The position numbers and the translations under genes are program-made. A stretch of DNA of 64,000 nucleotides, from contig NC_087064.1 in the NCBI RefSeq assembly GCF_963678635.1, positions 26,516,189 to 26,580,188 of the forward strand. The letters are read 5' to 3'. The notes below the pieces were generated by a model. It was not told where the DNA came from. It was given only the letters and a program-made list of their open reading frames with translations, and did no database searches. Shown one piece after another: positions 20,643 through 30,117 of this stretch (position 1 is its first letter; the number at the start of each line of letters is the position of its first letter). The stretch comes from Symsagittifera roscoffensis. Lineage: Eukaryota > Xenacoelomorpha > Acoela > Convolutidae.

Positions 20643-21238
20643 ATGGCATCTGCTATGTGTCAAGCATATCCCACTTTTTATTCGGACTACAATGCAAAAT
20701 CTCTTTTTATCTCTGTCTCAGAAAACTTTTATGAAAAATTTATTGTCACCCAAGACTACTGTGTATCTAACCATTCATCATTCTGCCAGTGGAAAATTGT
20801 AAATTTCACTTAGTATTAATCGGATCATCGCTCGATCAGATTTTGCAAAGATTAGATAAATATCATTTCACTTATCAAATTGTTGACTGTATATATACTT
20901 TATACAAATACAGATTTTATTTCAATATTTTTTCATCAAGAGGTGAAGTTTTCAATCAATTGAATCGTGCAGTCGAACACAACTTGAAATGTAGAATACC
21001 GGAAAAATTACCCAGTGTTGCAAAGAAACGACTGCTGCGAAAAAAATTCAAAAGACATTATCTCAGTTCTGCTCAGAAGATTGCGTCCACTCAGACTCTT
21101 GGATCAGCTTTTTTGGAAAGGATTCGAAAAGTTCAAAACTCAAAGTATGAGACTGACTTGTTGAAAATTGTTGATTGTTTTATTGATGGTTTTGGTACCG
21201 TAAATAGTGAGCGTATCAATTTTTCTATTAAAAATTGA
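20643..21238 (+). pseudogene. Unknown plus-strand Maverick gene, one frameshift
   Basis: ATG 20643 (MASAMCQAYPTFYSD) opens a frame that reaches SSFCQWKIVNF before a stop near 20814. The neighbouring frame takes over at once (LVLIGSSLDQILQRLDKYH) and is open to 21238, so one base has been gained or lost around 20800-20815. The product would be about 197 residues. The N-terminal half is aromatic- and Cys-containing; the C-terminal half is basic and helical (KLPSVAKKRLLRKKFKRHYL). No family recognised. It is the only plus-strand gene in the left two thirds of the element and has its own TATA box. Confidence 0.5.
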
Positions 21239-21285
21239 ATATTTGTTAATAAAAATCTTGTCAAAATAGTTCTTATTTAAATCAA

Positions 21286-22010
21286 AAGTTTTTTCAACGA
21301 ACAAATTTACAATTTTCAACACGTGTGTAAAAATTAACTCAGAGTTTTTTCGCAAGATGCAAATTTTGGTTTGATTTTTTCAACACGTTTGCAAAAATTT
21401 AATTAAACTTTTTTACAAGATGCAAAAACCGTTTTGGTTTTTTCAACAAGTGTGCAAAAATTTTCAACAAATTTTTATGTTAGATGCATGTTTTTTTGTA
21501 ATTTTTTTGAAAACAAATGCAAAAATCTAACTTATTTTTTCTTATGCATATGCAAAAATTGCAAACTTTTATTGTAAAAAACTTGTTAAGTTAATGCTAA
21601 AAATTTTTCATTATTGCTGACTTTGAGTGCTATTCCCTATCTTAATACATTGTTTTTCCAGTATTTTTGATCAATATACATGCAAAGAGGAGATTTTTTT
21701 ATAATCAAAATTAAAAAAAAGATTTTCACTTTCTTTAATTATTAAATGTGCAAGAAAATCCTCTTTCAGTTTTCTTTAAAATGCGAAAATATTTAATGAA
21801 ATTTTTCTTAATTTGCGAGATTTTATTTGATTTTTTTATGATGAAAAGTTTTGCATGGTGCAAAAATAATGTAAAGTTTTTAACATGCTTGCAAAAATTG
21901 GTTTAATTTTTTTGCCATCTTTCTAACAAAATTCTATAAAAGTATTTACCAGATGCATAATTGGTTTCATTTTTAACAAGTTTTTACCATTGAAATTTCT
22001 TAATAAACTT
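21286..22010. repeat. AT-rich tandem repeats in the Maverick interior
   Basis: Imperfect units of about 65 bp share TTTTTTCAACA, then GTGTGCAAAAATT, then TTTTTnCAAGATGCAAA. They are clearest at 21286-21500, with degraded copies to 21600 and again at 21840-21960. There is no open frame. Such AT-rich repeats between gene blocks may be a replication or transcription boundary, which is inference. Confidence 0.65.
21631..21652 (-). repeat. Internal copy of terminal-repeat motif
   Basis: TATTCCCTATCTTAATACAT plus TG (22 bp) is identical to 29105-29126 in the right terminal repeat, and its inverse is at 12039-12060 in the left. It lies in the middle of the element, in noncoding DNA between gene blocks. 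Confidence 0.8.
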
Positions 22011-22071
22011 TTCTATGATCTCTTTGTTCCTATCTCTTGAAAATAAATTTACTAGATGTAAAACAATTAAA

Positions 22072-22590
22072 TTACAAAGCACAAGACAGTAGCCAATTTA
22101 TTGACAAATCAAAGAGCTGTCGAGCAGCTGAGTTCTCAAAATTTTGCAAGTTCTTAATGGAGCGCAAAGCTGGTCTTGCCTCCATCACTGGTGGTTCGCT
22201 GACTGGAGTTCTTGGCTCAGAGAACCCCTCATCCTCTTCGATGTTAATTGGGTTGTCCACAGATCCCTCTTCCCAAGGAAAGAGGAAATCGTCGAATGGT
22301 TGGGCTACATATCTAGAGTCCGGAATTTCGGGGTAGTTCATTCCCACATGCTCGGCCACTTCCTCCATCATTTGCAATTCTCCAAGTTGATTCTCTGTAG
22401 GGGGTACTTGCGTTATATGATGTTCGTTGAAATCCCTTCGCATCACTTCCACCATATGCCAGACTTGGATTGGGATGTCCATTCGTGCCAGAAAAACTCC
22501 ACAAACTGTTTCTCGCACTTGGATTTGTACTAAATCAGCCGAAAATTCCACCGAGAACATAAGGTTGTTGTTTTGTACTGAGAAGATCAT
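22072..22590 (-). CDS. Unknown acidic Maverick protein
   Basis: The intact 172-residue frame starts at ATG 22590 (MIFSVQNNNLMFSVEF). The N-terminal third is hydrophobic/mixed (VQIQVRETVCGVFLARMDIP). The middle is acidic with Glu, Asp and Pro (NPINIEEDEGFSEPRTP), and the end is helical (LFDLSINWLLSCAL). No signal peptide or recognised domain. It is preceded on its own strand by five CCAAT boxes at 22781-22958. It stands apart from the morphogenesis block and may be lineage-specific cargo or an early regulatory gene. Confidence 0.55.
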   Translation of the reverse strand: MIFSVQNNNLMFSVEFSADLVQIQVRETVCGVFLARMDIPIQVWHMVEVMRRDFNEHHITQVPPTENQLGELQMMEEVAEHVGMNYPEIPDSRYVAQPFDDFLFPWEEGSVDNPINIEEDEGFSEPRTPVSEPPVMEARPALRSIKNLQNFENSAARQLFDLSINWLLSCAL

Positions 22591-22780
22591 TTTGAGCAGT
22601 AAATTGAGTTAATGAGTAAAAACAAGATTTACAGTTGAGAGGGTGAAAGTTGACTGTGGTTAAGTTGAAATTATTGTATTTAGAGCTGAGGGAGGAGGTA
22701 TATGATGGTAGTTAAGTTGAAAATAAAATGATTTTTAGTTAAGAGAGAGGGGTACCTTCAACTGGAATGTGTGGGTTGAT

Positions 22781-22958
22781 CCAATCAGAATGAATTTTCC
22801 TTATTTGGATTGTAATCGTGTCCAATCAGATTTTAGTTTCCTTTTATGGAATTCTTATAGAAAACTCGTGTCCAATTGGAAACAAAGCTCCATTTTACAC
22901 ATTGTCGTTTCCAATCACAAAAATTTTCATTTTTGTTCAAGTTGTCGTATCCAATCAG
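22781..22958. promoter_or_regulatory. Array of five CCAAT boxes
   Basis: CCAATCAG occurs at 22781, 22822 and 22951, CCAATTGG at 22872 and CCAATCAC at 22911, each preceded by a short GT(A/G/T)T-like lead. Spacings are 41, 50, 39 and 40 bp. The array is 190-370 bp upstream of the minus-strand gene at 22590. It matches the consensus for NF-Y/CBF-type factors; function is inferred. Confidence 0.6.
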
Positions 22959-23125
22959 AGGAACCTTTCAAGGACTTAAGTCTTCCAAATAAGTTAAAAT
23001 ATACACAAAAGCAATCGCAAAAATAAATGACCAAAAGTTGTTTGCTGTAAAAATAAGAAATATTGCCGATATAAGTAACAAAAAAAGAAAAATTAATAAA
23101 AGTAGCATCTCTGCAAGTCTTCTCA

Positions 23126-23461
23126 TCAAGTTAACTGAATTTTTTGTATATAATCGATGAGAAATTGCTGATTTTTCAGCAGATATTCAAGTTCTTTAAT
23201 TTTGATGTAGATTTGAGATGATAACTCAAAGTTGATGAATTTTTCAAAGCAAATCTCTGCAAATCTGATACCAAACCTGATCATGCAAGATTTTGAACTT
23301 TGAAAGTCCTTTAAAAAATGGAGGAATAAAGAATTTTGCTGGGGAGTTTTAACAATTTTGGGACTTGGATATGGAATAAAAAGAGTCTTTAAAATATTAT
23401 CGTACGATTTTTTTATCAACTTCAAATTTTCTAAAATAAATAAAATTTCTTTTCTAGTCAA
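23126..23461 (-). CDS. Unknown small helical Maverick protein 2
   Basis: The 111-residue frame starts near 23461, overlapping the stop of the preceding gene by 4 bp. It is Lys/Ile/Phe-rich and predicted helical (LILENLKLIKKSYDN-like start, KELEYLLKNQQFLIDYIQ end) with two Cys. No family recognised. The tight overlap suggests co-expression with the gene at 23458-23712. Confidence 0.45.
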   Translation of the reverse strand: MTRKEILFILENLKLIKKSYDNILKTLFIPYPSPKIVKTPQQNSLFLHFLKDFQSSKSCMIRFGIRFAEICFEKFINFELSSQIYIKIKELEYLLKNQQFLIDYIQKIQLT

Positions 23462-23712
23462 GTGAAACTCAGCTGTAAGTTTATAGTTTTATACGCAATA
23501 TGTGAATCAAAAGTAAACTCTTTGATTGAGTAAGTTTCTCTAAAGAGCCCTTTATTTAGTCGGAGAACTCTATTTTGGACAACATAAACGTCCAAAAAAT
23601 TGTGAAAAAAGTAAGAATATACATCTATTTCATCAATAAAGAAATCACACGGAATATTTTCTTTTTTCTTGTAGAGTAATACGAGGAAGTTCAAATGCTT
23701 TTTGATTGACAT
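23458..23712 (-). CDS. Unknown small Maverick protein 1
   Basis: The 84-residue frame starts at ATG 23712 (MSIKKHLNFLVLLYKKK). It is rich in aromatic residues (YSYFFHNFLDVYVV). Its start is about 70-100 bp from the HSE/CRE region that lies upstream of the divergently transcribed polymerase gene, so the two could share regulatory DNA. No known domain. Confidence 0.45.
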   Translation of the reverse strand: MSIKKHLNFLVLLYKKKENIPCDFFIDEIDVYSYFFHNFLDVYVVQNRVLRLNKGLFRETYSIKEFTFDSHIAYKTINLQLSFT

Positions 23713-23783
23713 TCTTCAAAAATGAATATTTTGGATCCAAAGTTATGTCTAGGAACTGCTTAGTTCTGATTGGTTGAAAATTT

Positions 23784-23806
23784 TTCTGGAAAATTCTAGA
23801 ACTTTC
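23784..23806. promoter_or_regulatory. Five-unit heat-shock element
   Basis: TTC-tg-GAA-aa-TTC-ta-GAA-ct-TTC is a perfect alternating array of five nGAAn/nTTCn pentamers, the binding consensus of heat-shock factor trimers. It lies directly before the 60-bp repeat array and about 430 bp upstream of the polymerase ATG. Confidence 0.65.
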
Positions 23807-23807
23807 A

Positions 23808-24030
23808 AAGGAATGACGTCATTAGCATAAAAGGAAAACTGCGTGGGTGTTGACGTCATTTCTATTTCTAGAAGAACGTCATTATCATAAAAGGAACATT
23901 GCGTGGGTGGTGACGTCACTTCTATTCAAAGAATGCCGTCATTACCATAAAAGGAAATTGCGTAGGCGGTGACGTCACTTCTATTCAAAGAATGACGTCA
24001 TTACCGTAAAAGGATTATTGCGTAGGCGTC
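23808..24030 (+). repeat. 60-bp tandem repeats with TGACGTCA sites
   Basis: Nearly four units of 59-60 bp carry a shared core ATAAAAGGA..TTGCGT(A/G)GG. TGACGTCA (full CRE/ATF palindrome) is found at 23814, 23851, 23911, 23970 and 23993, with several one-base variants. The array ends 9 bp before a TATA box. It looks like an amplified enhancer module for the polymerase gene, and possibly for the gene at 23712 on the other strand. Confidence 0.8.
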
Positions 24031-24038
24031 ATTGATAG

Positions 24039-24046
24039 TATAAATA
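24039..24046 (+). promoter_or_regulatory. TATA box of the polymerase gene
   Basis: TATAAATA lies between the CRE repeats and the transcribed region, with a start expected near 24068-24075. The following leader contains a clear intron. Confidence 0.65.
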
Positions 24047-24144
24047 CACTTATTTTATTCGGTTAAATCATTCATTTTGTTTGCCAATCAGAAACAGTCA
24101 ATTGAATTTTACTTCAAATTTTACAGTTCGTTACATCACCAAAA

Positions 24145-24215
24145 GTAAGTATTTTCATTCAATTGGTACTTTAAATTTTTAAATTTGGAACATTTCGTAA
24201 GTCCCAATTTTTTAG
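24145..24215 (+). other. 5'UTR intron of the polymerase gene
   Basis: The donor AAAA/GTAAGTATT at 24145 and acceptor AATTTTTTAG at 24215 enclose 71 bp. The ATG follows 3 bp after the acceptor. This is typical of compact invertebrate introns and shows adaptation to nuclear transcription. Confidence 0.65.
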
Positions 24216-24218
24216 ATA

Positions 24219-27200
24219 ATGCCTGCCCTTAACCGAAACGAGAAAGTAAAGTGTGGAGACTGTGGAAATATGTATACTCGTCAAAACACAGCTCGACACC
24301 GGAAAAATTGTTCTAAAGGAGTTATTTCTTGCCCTGATTGTAAGTATTTTACTTATAATCAACAAGAAATGAGCTATCATATGGCTAAGAAGCATGCTCA
24401 ACCAAATTCGAAGCAGTCGACGGTTTGTCCTTCTTGTGAACAAGAGTTCCCGAGTTACTACTATCTCCAACAACATCCAACATCGGAGAAAGGAACATGG
24501 AGCAAAACAACGCAAACCCAGTGATACGGTGGCCGACTTGAACAAGATTGTGGAGGAAGAAGGGGAAGATGGTGAAAAACTAAAGGAGGAACTTAGTGCT
24601 TGTCAACTTTTTCTGGTGGATACGGAGATGGAAAATGGGAGACACAAGGTATTTAACTTCCAAATGTCCAAGTTAGATACTAAAATCATTAACGAGAAAC
24701 TTGAAGAAGTCTTCAACAAGCTCGATTCTGCAGCCAAAATATACATTGCTCTGGGTTTTGTTCTTCGAAATATTGAGACTGGTGAATATCGTTATTTCTA
24801 CGCTCATGAAAACAATACTCTGTTTGAAAAATCCCACTTACTTTGTACGAAAGCGGATTTGATAACAATCCAAGGAAAAGTAGAAAAATTTGATATTGTG
24901 GAGCAATGTACCCAAGAACGCCAGAACACAAAGTGGCGATTCAAGTTAATTACTAACGTCACAATTTTCGCTGCTTTGCTGAAAAACATCCCCATGGGAT
25001 GTCCGGACTCTGTCTTACCCGAACCTCTACTGAAAAACCATTCTGTTAACTGTCTTTTATCTAGCAAGGACAAAGAACCTTACAAAGATCATTTGTGTCT
25101 TTTCCGCGCATTGGTCATGTACATGAACGGACACAATGATCTTGACACTCACACCTCCAGATATTTTACAGAATTTATAACAAAATCTGGTTATGATCCT
25201 AAGAATTTTCGTGGAGTTTCCGTTGAAGACTTACTTGTTGTCGAGGAAATAATTGAACGGAACATCTTTATTTACGATTTTGATATTCAAGAGGGAGAAA
25301 ATGTGGTAGAACTAGCACGAAGAAGTATTGGTAGATTTGATAAAACAGTCAAATTACTGAGATTCATTAATCATATCATTCATACAAATGATATAGATAG
25401 CTTCTTTAAGTGTTTCCGGTACCCTAGTTGTGATCGTTTCTTCAAAAGATCCGAGTTTCTCAACAAACATCTTCTGAGATGTAAGGATCGTGTTAAACAT
25501 ATTTACCCAAAGAACGTATATGAGCTTCGCGAAACCTTGTTTGAAAAGCTAGAAGGAATCGATCTTCCAGTTTCCGATGATAAAAAACTCTTCAAAAACC
25601 TAGCAATTTTCGTTTTGAGTCGATATGTGTTCCTACAGAAGAACTAAAAGAAACACAAACTACTACCTGGATAGGAAAACATGTTCCTATTTCAGTATCT
25701 ATATCATCGAATCTGATTGATGAACCCATCTTTTTGTACAACAAGGATCCAAAAAATTTGATTATTGATTTTGTAAGCAAACTCGAGCTGTTGGCTGAAC
25801 AAAGTAAGCTAGAAATGAACAAAAAAATTTCAAGATATTGAATTAGCTGTGAATGAAATAATGAAAAAGATCTTTGATCAGCTAAACGAACGTGGTAGAA
25901 ATTATTCAAGTAACAAATTCTAGTATGAAGACGAATGCATTGAAGATTCGGAAGAAGTAGATATGTCAACACAATTCTTGCGAATTCAGAAAAATCAACT
26001 CATCGATTTGAAACAACACCTGGAGAGATATAGAAATACTTTACCTGTTTTTGGATTTAACAGTGGTAGATATGACTTAAATTTGATCAAGTCCTACTTA
26101 ATCCCTTATTTGATTCGCGATAAAGAGCAAGAAACATCCGTTATCAAAAAAGCAAATGATTTTATATCTTTCAAGTTTGGAGATGTACAATTTCTTGACA
26201 TTATGAAATTTCTGGGTGGAGCAACAACTCTGGACTCATTTCTCAAAGCTTATAAAGCTAGTGAAACAAAAGGATTCTTTCCTTATGAGTGGTTTGACAA
26301 CCCTGACAAACTTGATTTTCCAGGACTGCCCCCATATGAAGCATTTTTCAGTAAACTTAGAAACAACAATCCTCTAGACAAAGACTTAAATGATTATGAA
26401 AAACTGAGGAAGAGTGGACTTGATGAACAGCAAGCACTGAAAAAGCTTCAAATCAAGACTGTACCCCCATCTGGACTAGATAATTACAGTTACTTACAAC
26501 AAACTTGGCAGAAAAACGGAATGACTGTGTTCAAAGACTTTTTGCAGTGGTACAACAACAAAGATGTAGTTCCAACCCTGGAAGCAATGCAAAAAATGAT
26601 CCAATTTTATCATAACAAAGGGATAGATATGTTGAAACTTGGATGTACACTTCCAAATCTAGCAAACATATGTCTACACAAATCTACAAATTACAAGTTT
26701 TATCCATTTTGCGAAAGTGATAAAGACTTGTGTGAAAAAATTAGAGAGGATATGACTGGTGGACCTTATATTGTTTTCACTCGAAAAGCTCGGTAGACGA
26801 AACCTTCATCAGAGATTCATCAAATATTTGTAAGTCAATCGTTGGAATTGATGCGAGCCAGCTTTACCCCTATTCAATGTGTCAAGATATGCCAACAGGA
26901 CTGTATACGCGATGGGAGTTTGACACTGATATGCAAAAATTCAAGGCTAGACATAATCGAACTCGCAACTTTGAGAATATGGTCATGTCTTTCTATCAAG
27001 AATCAAGACCAGAATGTAAAATTGAGAGCTTTTTTACATCTGGAAAACAGAAGAAAATTGACTGTTTTAATGTGGACGGTTATTGTGATCACTGTAAAAC
27101 AGTATTCGAGGCAATGGGATGCTACTATCACTTTTGTTCTTGTCAAGAAACTCGCCCCTCCTTAACAGAAAAGGATATCGAGCGAGGAAATAAGAAGAGA

Positions 27201-28586
27201 GAAATGGATGATATGCGACGAGAATACATTAAAGAGAAAGGATACAAAGTGGAAGAAATGGGGGAGTGTGACTGGTGGGAAAGTTCCAAAACCGATGAAA
27301 AGATCAAAAATCACGTCAGAACCCACTTTCCCTACAAAAGACTCCTTTCTACAGACTCTCTTCTAGCAAAGATAAAAGATGGATCTCTTTTTGGTTACGT
27401 TCAGTGCGACTTGGTTGTTCCAGATGAACTGAAATCGAAATTTGCGAATTTTCCTCCAATTTTTAAAAATACTGAGGTCGGAAGAGATAATATTGGAGTA
27501 TTGGAGAATACATGAAAAACTATGCGATCGAGAACGAAATGTTAAAGCATCCTCAGAAAATGCTTATATCTAGCTTCAAGCTAGAAAATGGAACAGTTAT
27601 AACTCCTCTCTTCAACTTTTATTTGGAACTTGGCTTGCAATGCACCAAAATTTATCGTTTTGTTGAATATTCTCCTCGGAAATGCTTTAATAATTTCGTT
27701 CAGTCAGTGGTTGATGCAAGAAGAGAGGGAGAGATGAAAACCCTCTATCAGGAGTTGTAGCAGAAACAATGAAGCTCTTGGGCAATTCCTCCTATGGATA
27801 TCAGATCATGGATAGATCCAGGCATACGATCACGAAGTATCTGAACGATGAAAAAACTCACAAGGCAATCAATGAACTACTGTTTAAGAAACTTAACACA
27901 GTTGAGAAGGACTTATATGAGGTGGAGTTATTGAAGTCAACCATTGAGCACAGAGAACCCATCATTGTTAGTTTTTTCATACTTCAGTATGCAAAACTGA
28001 GAATGTTGGAACTCTACTACAACTTCTTTGACAAGTTCTGTGATGTAAATAAATTTGAAGAGTTGGAGATGGACACAGACTCACTTTACTTGGCACTTGC
28101 AGAAGAAAATTTGTACGATTGCATCCAACCAGATAAGAGAGCTGCGTAGGAAAAAATGAGGGAGAGTGATTGCAGAGATTCCTTCAAGGCGGATCCAAAA
28201 TCTAATTTCTTTCCTCGAACCTGTTGTAGTATCCATAAAAAACATGATAAGCGGGAGCCGGGACTTTTCAAAGAAGAATTTAGGTGCACAGAAATGCTCT
28301 GTTTATGTAGTAAGACATATTGCTGCTATGACAACAAGTCAGACAAATTCAAATTTAGCAGCAAAGGATTGAATAAGCGGGTTCTAGAAGACTCTGGAGA
28401 TGGACCTTTAGCAAAATATAGGAGAGTGCTTGATGAAGCAATTAATCTTACATCTACTAACAGAGGATTCAGAACTATAAGTCATTGGTGGCCACATATG
28501 AACAGACAAAGAAAGGACTAAGCTATTTTTATCCAAAAAGACAAGTACAAGATGATGGAATTCATACAAAACCACTGAACTTATAA
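24219..28586 (+). pseudogene. Maverick family B DNA polymerase
   Basis: ATG 24219 (MPALNRNEKVKCGDCGNM) opens a gene of about 1,450 codons broken into many frames. Zinc-finger-like Cys/His pairs come first (CGDCGNMYTRQ, CPDCKYF, CPSCEQEF). Exonuclease motifs are ExoI at about 25612 (a one-base loss removes its Asp; FESICVP remains), ExoII FGFNSGRYDLNLIK and ExoIII WYNNKDVVPTLEA. Polymerase motifs are A DASQLYPYSM, B LLGNSSYGYQIMD and C EMDTDSLYLAL. This is a protein-primed-type PolB that replicates the element. Lesions include shifts near 24485, 25612, 25825, 26793, 27500, 27750 and 28480, and TAG at 25921 and 28147. The protein resembles an intact family otherwise, so the decay is recent or partly sequencing error. 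Confidence 0.93.
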
Positions 28587-28673
28587 GAACTGATCTGGTC
28601 AAGTAAATTTATTCATGATGTTGTATTATATTGGCTTTATGATGTTAAAATGTAAAATGATGCGGTAAACTTG

Positions 28674-29251
28674 TTATACAATGCAGTGATATATATACTT
28701 TCTTTCTAATTTAAACTTTTTTCTCTCAAAAAATTCGTTTTTTTTTGATGTCTCTGTAGGATCAGAATAGATTCAGATAGGTAGAAAGTAAAAGTATCTA
28801 ATAAATTTTTATTAGATCAAAATAAACAAAATCTTATCGTGTTTTGAATTTTTTCGAAAAAATTTTTTTTGATAAAAATTCCAAGTTTTTGCACAAAAAC
28901 TCTTACCATTGACTCACCATGCACCAAAAAAACTAAATACATAATCTTATTTCTACACGTAATTAACAATTAATTGTTCCCAATTAGGTAACGCGCGCCC
29001 AGATTTTTGTGAAAAAATTAGACATTTTCGCACAAAAACCAAAAAAATTACGTTTTTCTTACCATTATCTTACCATCACACAAACCATAAAACCTTACCA
29101 TCGGTATTCCCTATCTTAATACATTGTAGACTCTATACCCAATCTTAATACATAGCTTGAAGACCGGATGCTCTATTCCCTATCTTAATACATGTGGGTC
29201 TTCAGGCACCCCCCCCCCCCCCCCCCCTGATCACCTCCAACATCTACTACT
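28674..29251 (-). repeat. Right terminal inverted repeat of the Maverick
   Basis: This repeat mirrors 11926-12510. It ends CATCTACTACT, followed by target duplication TAAAGC (29252-29257). It includes a 19-base C run where the left end has 7. Three inverted copies of the TATTCCCTATCTTAATACAT motif lie at 29105-29200. Confidence 0.92.
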
Positions 29252-29532
29252 TAAAGCACTCAGGCAAATTTTTGAAAAAATAGGTCAAAAAAGCCGTTTT
29301 TAGGCAATTTTTGAAAAATTTTGACAAAAAAAAACCCTTTTTTTTCTAGCGCGCGCTCCCCCTCAAAGTTAGTATATATTGGCGCCGAAGGCGCATTAGA
29401 AAAATTTTAAGGTCGGTCGGCAAAAAATGGATTTCTGAAAAGTACCGAAGGGGGACCCTTTGGGTCGGCAGGGGGTCGATTCCCTGAGGAGGGGCGTCCG
29501 CCCCCCCCCCTACATCCGCCCCTGTTTTAAGG

Positions 29533-30115
29533 GCATAAATTTCACTTTTTTTGAATTAGTGCAGTGATGAAGAGGGTTGCAACCAGGTATTAGGAGTTTT
29601 TCCCTGTAAAGAAATTTGTTCGCATGATGACCTAAATTGGTGGTTGTTTTTAATCCGTATGGAATTTTGATCGCAAAATGACTTAATGTGGTTATTATTT
29701 TTTTCATGCATCGTGAGATAGCAAAAGTACTACATCTAAGGCTGAAAATGGCAAAAAAAATCACAAATTAAATTTTCAACGAAATTTTTTTTAGCTATAT
29801 AGAAACATTCCAACCTAAAATTTGGGGAGGAAATTTTTAATTGGATGTGTGGTAGTTCTTGTTTGTTTTGCACGCAAAATCTGGTACCACAAGCAATTAT
29901 CGGGCTGGGTCGAGTGATATTTCATAATAAACGTATTTAGGTCGTGATGTGAACAAAATCCAAAACTCCCAAAAAATGCTCAGTGTCAATAAAAAAGTTG
30001 CCTAAAAATTCAATCCACTTTCGCGTTTTTTCAAAAAAAGTCTCAGTATCAAGAAAAAGTGGTTTTAAATTTTTGAATTTCAATCCAATTTTGCGTGAGT
30101 AAAGCAACCGATCAC
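29533..30115 (+). repeat. Duplicated noncoding unit, copy A (partial)
   Basis: Shared landmarks with copy B (35540-36010) and copy C (43210-43400 plus 44320-44600) are TTCGCATGATGACC, a GGTACCAC/GGTACCGC block after AAAATC(T/A)G, GAGTGATAT, and an AAGTAAAGCAACC-like end. Divergence is substantial, so the duplications are old. No coding sequence. Confidence 0.65.
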
Positions 30116-30117
30116 CA

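Larger units (their letters stand above)
11926..29251. mobile_element. Complete Maverick/Polinton DNA transposon
   Basis: The element is 17,326 bp with terminal inverted repeats of about 580 bp, beginning AGTAGTAGATG and ending CATCTACTACT (AG...CT termini as in Polintons). The 6-bp target duplication TAAAGC lies at 11920-11925 and 29252-29257. It encodes protease, major capsid, penton, pX-like protein, integrase, ATPase and protein-primed-type DNA polymerase B, the full virus-like Polinton set. It also has a plus-strand gene at 20643 and minus-strand unknowns at 22072 and 23126-23712. Stops and single-base shifts affect most recognised genes, but capsid and penton are open. It inserted into a hAT-like element. 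Confidence 0.97.
11800..29524. mobile_element. Short hAT-like element split by the Maverick
   Basis: The left end CAGGGGCGGATCTAGG (from 11800) and right end CCTACATCCGCCCCTG (to 29524) are inverted repeats. They are flanked by a perfect 8-bp duplication TTTTAAGG at 11792-11799 and 29525-29532, the hallmark of the hAT superfamily. With the Maverick and one TAAAGC copy removed, the element is about 390 bp and has no coding capacity, so it is non-autonomous. Long G/C homopolymers lie near both ends. A second family member is seen at 10850-10979. Confidence 0.88.

Noticed and set aside
11941-29228. Functional meaning of the G7 versus C19 difference between terminal repeats
   Set aside because: Homopolymer length is unstable and error-prone in sequencing, so it is not informative.
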